NCBI RefSeq assembly: GCF_900099905.1
Contig: NZ_FNEE01000011.1
Span: 1 to 64,000, forward strand
Direction: 5' to 3'
Source of the DNA: Mesorhizobium muleiense
GTDB taxonomy: Bacteria > Pseudomonadota > Alphaproteobacteria > Rhizobiales > Rhizobiaceae
Length of the DNA stretch: 64,000 bases
Position 1 is the stretch's first letter; every line of letters starts with the position of its first letter. This document shows positions 1-8,926 of this stretch, one piece after another. A program made the translations under genes and the position numbers. The notes below the pieces were generated by a model. That model was not told the origin of the DNA. It searched no databases and saw only the letters and a program-made list of their open reading frames with translations.

Positions 1-105
1 GCGGTCGCGAAGGTCCGCAGCAGGGCGGGCCCCCCATCGAACACCGTGCCCAGCGAAGCGTACAGCACGGGGTCCTCCAGCCGGGCGGCGTCGAACCCCG
101 GATCG
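1..105 (-). pseudogene. Fragment of a UGT/MGT-type glycosyltransferase, cut by the window edge
   Basis: Read on the minus strand, the first ~105 bases encode a stretch containing DPVLYASLGTVF. This resembles the start of the C-terminal nucleotide-sugar-binding half of MGT-family (macrolide/carotenoid) glycosyltransferases, which normally begins near residue 230 of about 400. No start codon or N-terminal half lies upstream, because the FMN reductase gene occupies that sequence. The reading therefore looks like a 5'-truncated remnant joined near position 105. It continues past the left edge, so its length is unknown. A chance frame cannot be excluded. Confidence 0.4.
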
Positions 106-106
106 G

Positions 107-676
107 TCAGGCGGGAACCGGCACGGTACGTGCCCGTTCGATGAAGCCACTGAATTCCACCATGAAGGTCTTCAGGAATTCGGCTGTGGATTCGCGCGAC
201 ACTTCGCCATCATCGCCGATAAGGTCCGGCGTGAACTGGATGTAAGCCTCCGGCGCGTTCATCTGCGGCGAATCGCAGAAGCCGAGGACAGTGCGCAAGT
301 GCTGCTGGCCGACGGCGGTGCCAATCAAACCGGGAGACGTTCCTATCACCGCCGATGGCTTCCTCGTGAACGCATTCTGCCCGTACGGCCGGCTAGCCCA
401 ATCTATCGCGTTCTTCAACGCGCCGGGTATCGAACGATTGTACTCTGGTGTAACGAAAAGGACGGCGTCGGTATCAGCTATGGCACTCTTGAAGCGATTT
501 GCGACCTCTGGATAATTGGAGTCATAATCGTAGCTGTAGAGCGGCAGATCCCGGATGGGGATTTCCCTGAGCCTCAAATTCGAAGGAGCGAGTTTGACGA
601 GCGCGAGCGCAAGCCGTCGGTTGATAGATTGAGACGCGAGGCTACCAATAACGTAGCCGACCTCAAATTTAGCCAT
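107..676 (-). CDS. NADPH-dependent FMN reductase (ChrR/YieF-like flavodoxin-fold)
   Basis: 189 residues, the normal size for the soluble NADPH-dependent FMN reductase / chromate-quinone reductase family. These cytoplasmic enzymes use FMN to pass two electrons from NAD(P)H to quinones, azo dyes or metals. The phosphate-binding loop is near residues 11-18 (GSLASQSIN). The family signature PEYNRSIPGALKNAIDW sits near residues 78-94 and forms part of the FMN site and dimer interface. The gene stands alone, with about 800 bases of apparently non-coding DNA on its 5' side. Its stop codon overlaps the frame of the truncated glycosyltransferase reading. The substrate cannot be deduced. Confidence 0.85.
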   Translation of the reverse strand: MAKFEVGYVIGSLASQSINRRLALALVKLAPSNLRLREIPIRDLPLYSYDYDSNYPEVANRFKSAIADTDAVLFVTPEYNRSIPGALKNAIDWASRPYGQNAFTRKPSAVIGTSPGLIGTAVGQQHLRTVLGFCDSPQMNAPEAYIQFTPDLIGDDGEVSRESTAEFLKTFMVEFSGFIERARTVPVPA

Positions 677-1478
677 TTAATGATCCTTTTCAGTTCTCAA
701 CTCAGCCACGCCCGCTTCTGCGCGGTCATAAGGCTATCAATTGCGGGCTCACGAGTTCAGCCCGTTTAATCGGGTCGCCGCTAACGGCTCCGCAGCGCGT
801 AGCGCGCCGGAACCAACTCGTCAGGCTCCGGCCTACCGGGGTGTGAGGTGTTGTCCAAAGCTCATGATTGTCTCCTGCTGATCGCCTTACCCACGGCCGT
901 ATCGGCCACCTCCGCCGCTGGCCCCCGTGGGTTGGCATGCGCCTCCATGGATGGCCACCTAGTGTCTGCGGAGGAGATTGCGCCGCCTCGGTCCGCGCGA
1001 CTATCGAACGGCAGTGTCGGTCAGGCGATGCGAAGGTCTATGGTAGACCCGTTGCGAGCATGGGGTGATCTCCCGCAAAACGTCAGAGGATGCCGCTTTG
1101 AGCAGCGAACAACGGCTGTGTCTCTTGCCTGTCGCCGGTACACCCAGCGCGGGGAGATTCTAAACCGCGGTATCGGTCATTCACAGCTTTGATGCAGTCG
1201 ACTGAACGCACGCCCTCAACATAGCGTTCTACGCGTGTCTTTGGTCGGCACGCTGGTCGAACGAGCAAATGACGAACCCGGGCATGTCGCGCACCGATAG
1301 ACAGTCCATCACGTTTAATAATGGATCTACGCAAAGGCCTGACCCTTGGGATAGCTCTGCCTAGCCCATCCGAGCGGAGATATGACCCTCTAGCACATTT
1401 GAATCTTCGCAGCGCTGCAGCGATGCTTTCGTAAAGCGGTTCGCTTCCGCGACCCTTGCGAGATGACCCGGAGAACAA
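677..1478. other. Long intergenic stretch, no supported gene
   Basis: About 800 bases between the FMN reductase and the SDR gene. Open frames exist on both strands, but their translations are rich in Arg, Ser and Cys without recognisable motifs and none has a convincing ribosome-binding site. The promoters of both flanking genes must lie here, because the two genes point away from each other. No transposase remnant was recognised. Confidence 0.6.
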
Positions 1479-2306
1479 ATGCCCAAGACTTGGCTCATTA
1501 CAGGTAGCGTCAGTGGCATCGGCCGAAGCACGGCGGAACTCGTGCCTTCACGGGGAGACAACCTTGTGGCGACCGCCCGAAACGTCAGCCGCCTTTCGGA
1601 ACTCAAGCAGCGCTATCCCGAAAACGTCGCTCTCGTTGAACTCGACGTCACCGATATGAAGGCCGCACAGAATGCCGTTGACACAGCGGTCCGGACGTTC
1701 GGTCGTCTTGACGTGCTGCTCAACAATGCCGGCTACGCTCATCTTGCTCCGTTTGAACAGACCTCCGAGGCTGACTTCAAAGCCGAGATCGACACCAATT
1801 TCTATGGTGTAGTGAACCTGACCCGCGCCGCGCTCCCGGTCATGCGGAGGCAGAAATCGGGACACATCATCAACATCTCGTCCAGCTCCGCTCGCTTCGG
1901 AAGTCCGGGGTCCACCGCTTATGCCGCCGCCAAATGGGCGGTCAGTGGTTTCACCGCATCACTGGCCAAGGAGGTTTTACCCTTCGGCGTCAAGACCATT
2001 GCCATCGAACCGGGCAGCATCCGCACCAACTGGACGCGGGTTGCCCGTGGCCACGCGCCGGCACTGCTCGACGAGTACGATCCGACAATAGGCGAGATCA
2101 TGCGGATGACCGAGAATTATGCGGGAAACGAGCCCGGCGACCCTGGCAAGGTCGCCAATGTGATCTTCGACTTATCGCGTGAGGATAATCTGCCCGAGCA
2201 ACTGATTCTGGGACGTGATGCCTTAGAGCGCATAGCACAGACGGATGCCGTCCGAGCCGCGGCCGCGCTCAAGTGGGACGAGGTCAGCCGATCGACGGAT
2301 TATTGA
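1479..2306 (+). CDS. Short-chain dehydrogenase/reductase (SDR)
   Basis: 275 residues, a classical SDR: a cytoplasmic NAD(P)-dependent oxidoreductase. The Rossmann glycine motif TGSVSGIG is near residue 8, NNAG near residue 85, the catalytic Ser in the ISSSSARFG segment, and the YAAAK (YxxxK) catalytic pair near residue 147. The PGSIRTNW motif follows and normally shapes the substrate loop. In the glycine motif, Val-Ser stands where many members have Ala/Thr-Ser, which is not disabling. A Gly-rich loop plus Arg near residue 38 suggests NADP preference. It is a single gene with no operon partner, so the substrate is unknown. Confidence 0.85.
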   Translation: MPKTWLITGSVSGIGRSTAELVPSRGDNLVATARNVSRLSELKQRYPENVALVELDVTDMKAAQNAVDTAVRTFGRLDVLLNNAGYAHLAPFEQTSEADFKAEIDTNFYGVVNLTRAALPVMRRQKSGHIINISSSSARFGSPGSTAYAAAKWAVSGFTASLAKEVLPFGVKTIAIEPGSIRTNWTRVARGHAPALLDEYDPTIGEIMRMTENYAGNEPGDPGKVANVIFDLSREDNLPEQLILGRDALERIAQTDAVRAAAALKWDEVSRSTDY

Positions 2307-2911
2307 ATGGAGGGTGTAAGGGCTACACGTGCTCTCGCAGACGCCGGTAATGTCTGGTTTTGGGCAGTGGCAATGGTACCCGGAATGACCAAGATCGGGC
2401 GCGAAGCTGCCGTTCACGTCGCGGCTTGCGTAAGGCGCTCTCCGGCCATCAGCGCTGGTTGCCACGAATGTCGGCTATCGGGCAGCAAAACGGGTTGCTG
2501 AAGGTCGGCTTGGGGTCATGATTCCGGTTCATCGCCGCTGCAATGACCGATGGATCACAGACGCTCGGCATTTCGCGTTAGACTGCAGCTACGGCATTTT
2601 CGATCATACACTCAACCATCCTATTCGCACGTCGTTGCCGCCGTTCGCCGCACCTACCGATCGGAGGCCTTCCTGTGTGTAGTTGAACGCACGGCTCGAC
2701 TAGCATCGCCGCGCTGCCGATGTCGGCATCTGAACGGCCGGAGGGCGGCGAACCACTTCTGGACCGGATTGCGGAGCAAACCGGAAAAGCCGTGAAATCG
2801 GGAAAACGCGGCCAGGCGGGGAAAGAAAATAGTGCACTGTCACCGTAATTCCAGGACGCCGGCCAAGGCGCAACAGGTCCGACAGCGCGGCGCGAAATTG
2901 CGGCCCAGGAA
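2307..2911. other. Intergenic stretch, no supported gene
   Basis: About 600 bases between the convergent SDR gene and the BKACE gene. Possible open frames on either strand show no family motif or ribosome-binding site. Nothing could be assigned. Confidence 0.55.
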
Positions 2912-3748
2912 TTACGATCCTGACGCCAGACCAAGCGTTTGGCGCGCCTCATTGACGGTGGCCACACGCCGGCCAAACTTCCCGACTGAGGCCGCCGCGA
3001 TTTCAACAAGCTCGGCGTTGCTGCGCGCCAGGCGTTCCCTGGTGATCCTGATATTGTCCTCAAGTCCGGTGCGCACTGCGTCTGCTCCGCGCGCCAACGC
3101 CCATTCCATGACGATCGTCTGGTTGCGGCCTATTCCGGCCGCTGTCCAGGTGGATTGTGGAAACAGGAGTTTCGCTTCCGTGAGGAGCACATCGAGCAAT
3201 CTCTCCTGCGCAGGCAGTGCGTTTTGCACGCCCATGACAAACTGGATGTGCGGGCGCTCGCCGATAAGCCCACCGTCGGCCAGCCGCCTGGCAGTGTGAA
3301 GGTGCGAGAGGTCGAAGATCTCGATCTCCGGCAGCACGCCATTTGCCTTCATCGCGGTTGCGAGATCACCGATCAGGGTGGGATGGTTCTCGTAGACGAT
3401 GGATGGGAAGTTGACCGAACCGGTCGAAAGCGAGGCCATGTCCGGCTTCAGATAAAGTGCCGAGCCACGCGCGGCAGGATCACGACCGCGCCCGCCGGTC
3501 GAAAACTGGACGATCATACCGGGGCAATGCCTACGCACCCCCGCCTGAACAGCAGCGAAGCGCGTTGGTTCAGACGATGAACTCTGATCGTCATTGCGCA
3601 CGTGGATGTGCACCAGCGACGCACCTGCTTCAAAGGCTTCCTGGGTCGACTCGATCTGTTCGGCCACGCTGATCGGCACCGCAGGATTGTCTTCCTTGCG
3701 CGGCAGCGAGCCGGTGATCGCAACAGCGATGATACAGGGTTCAGGCAT
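2912..3748 (-). CDS. Beta-keto acid cleavage enzyme (BKACE, DUF849)
   Basis: 278 residues, a TIM-barrel metalloenzyme of the BKACE/Kce family. Known members condense a beta-keto acid with acetyl-CoA to give acetoacetate and a new acyl-CoA, using Zn2+. Visible family features are VAITGSLPRKEDNPAVPIS at the N-terminus, HIHVRNDD near residue 47 (Zn-binding HxH), QFSTGGRGR near residue 81, EIEIFDLSH near residue 142, and a C-terminal GADAVRTGLEDN segment. It is the last gene of the aroE-dctPQM-aroQ operon, 9 bases after aroQ. In this context beta-ketoadipate is an attractive substrate, because no pcaIJ or pcaF is present, but that is inference. Confidence 0.85.
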   Translation of the reverse strand: MPEPCIIAVAITGSLPRKEDNPAVPISVAEQIESTQEAFEAGASLVHIHVRNDDQSSSSEPTRFAAVQAGVRRHCPGMIVQFSTGGRGRDPAARGSALYLKPDMASLSTGSVNFPSIVYENHPTLIGDLATAMKANGVLPEIEIFDLSHLHTARRLADGGLIGERPHIQFVMGVQNALPAQERLLDVLLTEAKLLFPQSTWTAAGIGRNQTIVMEWALARGADAVRTGLEDNIRITRERLARSNAELVEIAAASVGKFGRRVATVNEARQTLGLASGS

Positions 3749-3757
3749 GGCGACAAA

Positions 3758-4192
3758 CTATCCGTCTATCTGGTCGATGAGCCAGCGGATCGCGAGCGGA
3801 TAGCCCGCGGCGCCGAGCCCCGCGATCACGCCGGTGGCGACCTTCGATACCAGCGACCGATGATAGATCTCCTCGCGGCGATGGATGTTCGAGATATGCA
3901 GTTCGACGATCGGGCCCGGAAACATTTTGAGCGCATCGAGCACCGGGATCGAAATAAAACTCAAACCCGCGGGATTGACCAAAATGCCCGCGCCGTCGTC
4001 GATCGCCTCATGCACCCAATTGACGATTTCGCCCTCGATGTTCGATTGGTGAAAACGGATTGGATGGTCGCCGGCGGCGTCACGGCACATCGCCTCGATT
4101 TCTGCGAGCGTCGTCCTGCCATAGATCTCCGGCTCGCGCATGCCGAGCCGGTTGAGATTTGGGCCGTTGAGGACGAAGATTGGCTTGGTCAT
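3758..4192 (-). CDS. aroQ: Type II 3-dehydroquinate dehydratase
   Basis: 144 residues, the standard size of the small dodecameric type II dehydroquinase, which interconverts 3-dehydroquinate and 3-dehydroshikimate. It carries LNGPNLNRLG with the catalytic-loop Arg and Tyr (near residues 8-26), HQSNIEGEIV (near 53-62), NPAGLSF (near 79) and ELHISNIHRRE (near 100). It sits 4 bases after the TRAP large permease and 9 bases before the BKACE gene. The co-location with aroE-type dehydrogenase, dehydroshikimate dehydratase and pca genes argues for a catabolic (QuiB-like) role rather than aromatic amino-acid synthesis. Confidence 0.93.
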   Translation of the reverse strand: MTKPIFVLNGPNLNRLGMREPEIYGRTTLAEIEAMCRDAAGDHPIRFHQSNIEGEIVNWVHEAIDDGAGILVNPAGLSFISIPVLDALKMFPGPIVELHISNIHRREEIYHRSLVSKVATGVIAGLGAAGYPLAIRWLIDQIDG

Positions 4193-4196
4193 GGTC

Positions 4197-5498
4197 CTAT
4201 CCTTGATAGCCCAGCAGGCGCGGCAGCCACAGCACCAGCGATGGGAAGAAGGTGATCAGCATCAGGGCGGCAATCATGGCGTAGAGAAACGGCATTACGT
4301 CGTGCACCAGGTCGCGCAGCGGCACCTCTGCGATGCGGGTCATGATGAACAGCAGCAACCCGTAGGGCGGGGTGACGAGCCCGAGCATGATGTTGACGAC
4401 GACCATTACGCCGAAATGCACCATGTCGACACCGAGCGCCTGCGCCGTCGGAATCAGCACCGGCACGATTACCAGCAGGATGGTCGTCCCTTCCAGCACG
4501 CAGCCCAGGATCAGCAGCAGGATGTTGACCAGGATCAGGAAACCCATCGGCGAAAGATCCCAGGACTTCAGGATCACCGACAGGGACTGCGGAATGTTCT
4601 CGACCGTGACAACGTAGTTGAACACCAGGGCGCCGGCGATGAGCATGCCGATCGAGGCCGTGGTGCGGGCGCTGTTGAGAAGCGCATGGTAGAGTTGGCC
4701 CGGCGTCACGCTGCGATAGATCGCGACCGAGATGAGCAGCGCGTAGCCGGCGGCGACCGCCGCGGCCTCGGTCGGGGTCATCACGCCGCCCCTTATGCCG
4801 ACCAGCAGGACGACCGGCAGCATCAGCGCCGGAAATGCGCGCAAGGTGATCCCCGGCAATTCCCTGAGCGGCACCGGCTTCTCGACCGGAAAGTTCTTCC
4901 GGCGCGCGTCGATGGCGACGATGATCATCTGCGACAGGGCGAGAAGAAGGCCCGGCACGATACCGGCAATGAACAGGTAGCCGATGGATGCGTCCGAGAT
5001 CAGCGCGTAGATGACCAGAGGAATCGACGGAGGAATGATCGGGCCGACGACGGAGGTGACGGCTGTCAGCGCAGCGGCATAGCTCGCCGGGTACTTGCCA
5101 TCCCTGGTCATGAGTTGCTGCATCATCTTGCCGGTGCCCGCGGCGTCGGCGATGGCCGAGCCGGACATGCCGGCGAAGATGATCGACTGCAGCACGTTGA
5201 CTTGCGCCAGACCGCCGCGGAAACGGCCGACGACGGCGTTGCAGAATTGCAGCAGCCGGTCGGTCATGGTCCCGGCGTTCATCAACTCCGCGGCGAGAAT
5301 GAACATCGGTACGGCAAGCAGAATGTAGCTTGTGTAGAGCCCGTTGAGGAGTTGCTCGGCCGACGTGCCCATGTCGAGCCCTGCAAGCCAGAGATAGAGG
5401 ATCGACCCGGCGATCATCGAGTGACCGATCGGCAGGCCAAGCAGGGCCAGCGCTGTGATCGCAACGACTGACAGCGAAAAGGGACTCGCGAGATTCAT
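4197..5498 (-). CDS. dctM: TRAP transporter large permease (DctM family)
   Basis: 433 residues, an integral inner-membrane protein of the TRAP large subunit family, which couples Na+ (or H+) entry to uptake of organic acids delivered by DctP. About a dozen hydrophobic segments are visible. Family motifs include GMSGSAIADAAGTGKMM (near residue 135) and PPSIPLVIYAL (near 175). The start at 5498 was chosen because the protein then begins MNLASPFSLSVV and overlaps the dctQ stop by 4 bases (ATGA); the 24-residue upstream extension is unlike the family. Given the neighbours, the cargo is probably quinate or shikimate. Confidence 0.9.
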   Translation of the reverse strand: MNLASPFSLSVVAITALALLGLPIGHSMIAGSILYLWLAGLDMGTSAEQLLNGLYTSYILLAVPMFILAAELMNAGTMTDRLLQFCNAVVGRFRGGLAQVNVLQSIIFAGMSGSAIADAAGTGKMMQQLMTRDGKYPASYAAALTAVTSVVGPIIPPSIPLVIYALISDASIGYLFIAGIVPGLLLALSQMIIVAIDARRKNFPVEKPVPLRELPGITLRAFPALMLPVVLLVGIRGGVMTPTEAAAVAAGYALLISVAIYRSVTPGQLYHALLNSARTTASIGMLIAGALVFNYVVTVENIPQSLSVILKSWDLSPMGFLILVNILLLILGCVLEGTTILLVIVPVLIPTAQALGVDMVHFGVMVVVNIMLGLVTPPYGLLLFIMTRIAEVPLRDLVHDVMPFLYAMIAALMLITFFPSLVLWLPRLLGYQG

Positions 5499-6013
5499 AC
5501 GCCGGAGCTCGCTTTCGTGGGGTCGAATTCCGCCGGTGCTTCGCCGCGCAGAGCACGCCACGCCAGCCACAGGTAACGGGCGATCACGGCGACCACGAAG
5601 ACGAGATAGATCGAGAACAGCCAGTCGAAGCGTATCTTGAGGTAGGCGGTGCTCTCGACCTTCATGAAGGTCACGTAGCTGAAGACAGCCGGAAAGGACC
5701 AGCCATAGAGCGCGACGAGAGCGATTGCGAAGGCAAGCGTCATTACCCGCCTGATGTCCGGACCGACTGTGGCGTAGAGGAGATCAAAACGGATTTCCTC
5801 TTCTTCACGAACGACGAACGCTGCGCCGAACAGCACAACCCAGATCCAGAGTACGACGGTGAGCTCGTTGCTCCAGCCGGTCGGCCAGTTGAGAAGGTAG
5901 CGAAAAGCAACCTGCAGCAGAAACGCGGCGAACATGGCGCCGATGGCGATGGCGATCGCGTTCTCGGCGCGCCGGTAGAGCCAGCCGCCGACCTTTCTCA
6001 ATCCCGGGTTCAT
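5495..6013 (-). CDS. dctQ: TRAP transporter small permease (DctQ family)
   Basis: 172 residues with four hydrophobic helices and the conserved WSNELTVVLWIWVV segment of TRAP small subunits. It forms the membrane complex with DctM. The start at 6013 is supported by a GGGAGG ribosome-binding site just upstream; the longer open frame would overlap the end of dctP and is unlikely. A 4-base overlap with dctM indicates translational coupling. It lies 73 bases downstream of dctP in the same operon. Confidence 0.88.
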   Translation of the reverse strand: MNPGLRKVGGWLYRRAENAIAIAIGAMFAAFLLQVAFRYLLNWPTGWSNELTVVLWIWVVLFGAAFVVREEEEIRFDLLYATVGPDIRRVMTLAFAIALVALYGWSFPAVFSYVTFMKVESTAYLKIRFDWLFSIYLVFVVAVIARYLWLAWRALRGEAPAEFDPTKASSGV

Positions 6014-6086
6014 GATGCCTCCCTGACGAGCGTCTGGCCAAACCGGCCAGCCGGTCGCAAGCGGACCGGCCGGCGCGTTCGTCGCG

Positions 6087-7073
6087 TCAAAGCGCGTTGA
6101 TCTTGTCGACCATCCCGGCAGGCCATTCCTTGGCCAGGTCGGAGGCAAGATATTGCTCCTGCACATGCTTGCGGAATGCTGCGACATCGGGTTCGTAGAT
6201 CTTCAGGCCCTTGCCCTTGAATGTTTCAACGAGTTCCTTCTCGCGCGTCAGGTGTTTCTCTGTCGAGAAGTCGATCGCCTTGTCCGCCGCGGCCTGGACC
6301 TTTGCCTGCTTCTCGGCCCCCATCTCGTCCCACACCTTTTTCGAGATACTGAGAAGGTCGAATCCGACAAGGTGCGAGGTCAATACGATCTGCGACATGA
6401 CCTCGTAGAACTTCATGTTCTCGACGTTGGGCAACGGGTTGTCCTGCCCATCGATCGCGCCTGTCTGCAGGCCGGTATAGACCTCGGCGTAGGCCATTGG
6501 CGTCGGGTTCGCGCCGAGCGCCTGGCCGAGGAATTGCCAGGCGTCGCCACCCGGCATGCGCAGCTTGATGCCGGCCATGTCGGCGGGAGTCTTGATTTCC
6601 TTGTCCGGTTTCAGGCCGACCTGACGCAGGCCGAAATAGGTAGGGCCGAGCACCTTCACGCCGAGCTGGTCCTCGGTCATCCTCTTCAGCTCCGCGCCGG
6701 CATCGCTGGCAAAGAACGCCTTCACGTGCGCAGCGTCACGGAACAGGTAGCCGGCGGTGACGATGGACCACGCTGGAATCTGCTTGGAGATGTCCTGCGG
6801 GGCAACGTTGCCCATCTCGAGGTTGCCGCGCTGGATGGCGACAAGTTCGGTGCCTTGCTTGAACAGGTTGCCGCCGTAATAACCCTCGAAGGCAAAGTCG
6901 TCCTTGATGGCTTCGGCGAACATCTTCATCATCTCGGCCCGGATGTCCTGTTCCGAGAACACGGCCGAGAAACGCAGCTTCGGCTTGTCCTGGGCGAAGG
7001 CGGGAATGGCGGTCGCGGCGGCGAGTGCGCCGGCGGCGACCATAAACATGCGTCGGTTCATTTCAGCTTTCAT
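6087..7073 (-). CDS. dctP: TRAP transporter periplasmic solute-binding protein (DctP family)
   Basis: 328 residues. The N-terminus has a signal peptide with a twin-Arg-like MNRRMFMVAAGALAAATAIPAFAQ sequence, cleaved after AFAQ. The mature protein has the DctP fold, with the conserved Arg region PGIKLRMP-like near residue 170 that binds the ligand carboxylate, and GQDNPLPNV near 210. It binds a carboxylate substrate in the periplasm for the DctQM permease. The start is preceded by GGGAGGAA at good spacing. It is the second gene of the operon, 47 bases after aroE. Association with aroE and aroQ points to quinate/shikimate-type ligands (inference). Confidence 0.9.
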   Translation of the reverse strand: MKAEMNRRMFMVAAGALAAATAIPAFAQDKPKLRFSAVFSEQDIRAEMMKMFAEAIKDDFAFEGYYGGNLFKQGTELVAIQRGNLEMGNVAPQDISKQIPAWSIVTAGYLFRDAAHVKAFFASDAGAELKRMTEDQLGVKVLGPTYFGLRQVGLKPDKEIKTPADMAGIKLRMPGGDAWQFLGQALGANPTPMAYAEVYTGLQTGAIDGQDNPLPNVENMKFYEVMSQIVLTSHLVGFDLLSISKKVWDEMGAEKQAKVQAAADKAIDFSTEKHLTREKELVETFKGKGLKIYEPDVAAFRKHVQEQYLASDLAKEWPAGMVDKINAL

Positions 7074-7120
7074 GTCGATTTCCTCCCTATGGTCTTCATA
7101 TGGTTATAGGCGTCATTGCC

Positions 7121-8029
7121 TTATGCGGCGGCCTCGAAATGATCTGCCATGGCGCGGCGGTCGGCCTTGCGCCCGGTGAACAGCTCGAACGCGCGGACGG
7201 CCTGATGGATCGCCATGCCGATGCCCGGCAGCGTTCTGCAGCCGATCGTACGGGCTGCGACCAGCAACTCTGTTTCGGTCGGAAAGTAGATTATGTCGGC
7301 GACCCATTTTTCGGCTGTCAGAAGAGCCGTGTCGAACGGTGTTCCGGGGTATTTCGCCATGCCCACCGGGGTCGTGTTGACGATGCCGTTTGCCATGCGC
7401 ACGGCTGCGGCCGGGTCCGGCCACGTCTCGACGCGACCGCCGAACAAGGCGCCCATGCGCGACGCAAGATCCGAGGCGCGACCGGGTTGGCTGTCGAGGA
7501 CCAACAGCCGGCCAACGCCCATTTGCATCAGCGCGTTTGCGACTGCGGCGCCCGCTCCGCCGGCGCCGAACATTGCGACACAGCCCATCGATGCGCCTGT
7601 CATCGCTTCGCGAAAACTCTCCGCGAAACCCCAGCTGTCGGTGTTGTGGCCTTCCTTGCGTCCGCCAGCAAAGACGACCGTATTCACCGCGCCTATCACG
7701 CGCGCTTCCGGCGACAATGCATCGAGGACGGGAATGACAGCCTGTTTAAACGGATGCGTGATGTTGAGGCCGTGAAAGCCTGCAATTTCCGCCGCCGCGA
7801 TCAAGTCGCCGATCGCCGCGTCTGGCAATCCGAGCCTGTCGAAATCGAGCAAAAGGTACGAATAGCCGATGCCGAGGCGCCGGGCTTCACGCTCGTGCAT
7901 GCCGGGAGTGCGCGAGGACTGAATACCGCGTCCGACGAGGCCAATCACGACCTTTTCGTTGTCGCCGCCGGCGGCGCCCTTGTGCTCGTCGGCAAGACGG
8001 CAAAGGAGGTCGACAAGGCTGTCGTCCAT
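7121..8029 (-). CDS. aroE: Shikimate/quinate dehydrogenase (AroE family)
   Basis: 302 residues of the AroE/QuiA-like family, which oxidises shikimate or quinate with NAD(P)+. The substrate-binding region SSRTPGMHE is near residue 38 and NITHPFKQ (with the catalytic Lys) near 87. The Rossmann loop is FGAGGAGAAVANAL near 155, and the C-terminal region near 265 reads PGIGMAIHQAVRAF. A GGGAGGAAT ribosome-binding site lies before the start. It heads the leftward operon, divergent from the tetR gene, and its promoter contains a palindromic candidate operator. As it sits with transporters and catabolic genes, it probably works in the degradative direction. Whether quinate or shikimate is preferred cannot be read from the sequence. 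Confidence 0.88.
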   Translation of the reverse strand: MDDSLVDLLCRLADEHKGAAGGDNEKVVIGLVGRGIQSSRTPGMHEREARRLGIGYSYLLLDFDRLGLPDAAIGDLIAAAEIAGFHGLNITHPFKQAVIPVLDALSPEARVIGAVNTVVFAGGRKEGHNTDSWGFAESFREAMTGASMGCVAMFGAGGAGAAVANALMQMGVGRLLVLDSQPGRASDLASRMGALFGGRVETWPDPAAAVRMANGIVNTTPVGMAKYPGTPFDTALLTAEKWVADIIYFPTETELLVAARTIGCRTLPGIGMAIHQAVRAFELFTGRKADRRAMADHFEAAA

Positions 8030-8149
8030 CTCGCGAAATTCCTCCCTGTGCGGGCCGCCTCCCAGCCCAAATGCGGCAATTCCCGGATCGCCCTTGTGTT
8101 CACGCCAAACGCGCCGGTAAATGAGCCTGTCGCGATTTGCGAATAATGT

Positions 8150-8163
8150 ACTAACTGGTTAGT
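8150..8163. promoter_or_regulatory. Candidate TetR operator 1 (aroE/tetR intergenic)
   Basis: Inverted repeat ACTAAC-TG-GTTAGT lying between the divergent aroE and tetR genes. Its core ACNAACTGGTTNGT recurs upstream of the dehydroshikimate dehydratase gene (8933-8946), so it is probably the binding site of the TetR protein encoded between the two sites. It lies 121 bases from the aroE start and 41 bases from the tetR start. Confidence 0.7.
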
Positions 8164-8203
8164 TTAGTCAAATGCCGGCACGCCGGGGCGGGAACTCAAC
8201 TGC

Positions 8204-8890
8204 ATGGCCGTTATCAAGAAAGAACGAAAGCCGAAGCCGGACGCGAGCACGACGCGTATCCAGGACCCTGAGGGCACGCGCCGCAACATCCTGGAGATCG
8301 CCTCCAAGGAGTTTGCCCTGAACGGCTTGTCGGGCGCGCGCATAGACGAGATTGCAGCGCGCACACGCTTCAGCAAGCGCATGATCTACTACTACTTCGG
8401 CGACAAGGAAGGCCTCTACCTGCGCGCGCTCGAGAACGCGTATCGCCAGGTGCGCGAGGGCGAGGCTCAACTTGATATCGAAGGCCTGCCGCCCGTGGCG
8501 GCACTGACACGCCTGGTGGAGTTCACGTTCGACCACCATCACCGACACGAGGAATTCATCCGCATGGTGATGATCGAGAATATCCATCACGGCCAATATC
8601 TCGAACAATCGGATGCGATCCGCGAACTGAACGTGACTGCGATCGACCATATCTCTCGCATCTATTCACGCGGTGTCGAAGTGGGCGTGTTCCGGCCGGG
8701 ACTCGACGCGGTCGAACTCCATTGGCAGATAAGCGCGCTGTGCTTCTTCAACGTTTCCAATCGCACCACCTTTTCGATGATCTTCGGACGCGACTTCGGC
8801 GCGCCGGCACAACTCGAGCGGCTCAAACGCAACAGCGTGGAGATGCTGTTGCGTTTTGTCGCCAAGGACGAAGCTCCCGCAGAACGCTGA
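8204..8890 (+). CDS. TetR-family transcriptional regulator of the quinate/protocatechuate locus
   Basis: 228 residues. The N-terminal TetR helix-turn-helix spans about residues 24-70 (RRNILEIASKEFALNGLSGARIDEIAARTRFSKRMIYYYF, cited by position), with the typical YYYFGDKEGLY end of the recognition helix. The C-terminal half is a variable ligand-binding and dimer domain, of a kind seen in regulators with an HHHRHEEFIR segment. It is divergent from the aroE operon and precedes the dehydroshikimate dehydratase-pca operon. Two matching palindromes flank it, so it probably represses both operons and its own gene, with a pathway intermediate as inducer (inference). Confidence 0.88.
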   Translation: MAVIKKERKPKPDASTTRIQDPEGTRRNILEIASKEFALNGLSGARIDEIAARTRFSKRMIYYYFGDKEGLYLRALENAYRQVREGEAQLDIEGLPPVAALTRLVEFTFDHHHRHEEFIRMVMIENIHHGQYLEQSDAIRELNVTAIDHISRIYSRGVEVGVFRPGLDAVELHWQISALCFFNVSNRTTFSMIFGRDFGAPAQLERLKRNSVEMLLRFVAKDEAPAER

Positions 8891-8926
8891 GCGCCGAACT
8901 TGCGATGCCGGCAGCGTTGCCTTAGT

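Noticed and set aside
4140..5471. 443-codon open frame on the plus strand opposite dctM
   Set aside because: Its product is extremely rich in His, Gln, Asp and Arg, as expected from the complement of a GC-rich membrane-protein gene. dctM on the other strand has clear family motifs.
6153..7109. Plus-strand frame of 318 codons opposite dctP
   Set aside because: Antisense to a binding-protein gene with a clear signal peptide and ribosome-binding site.
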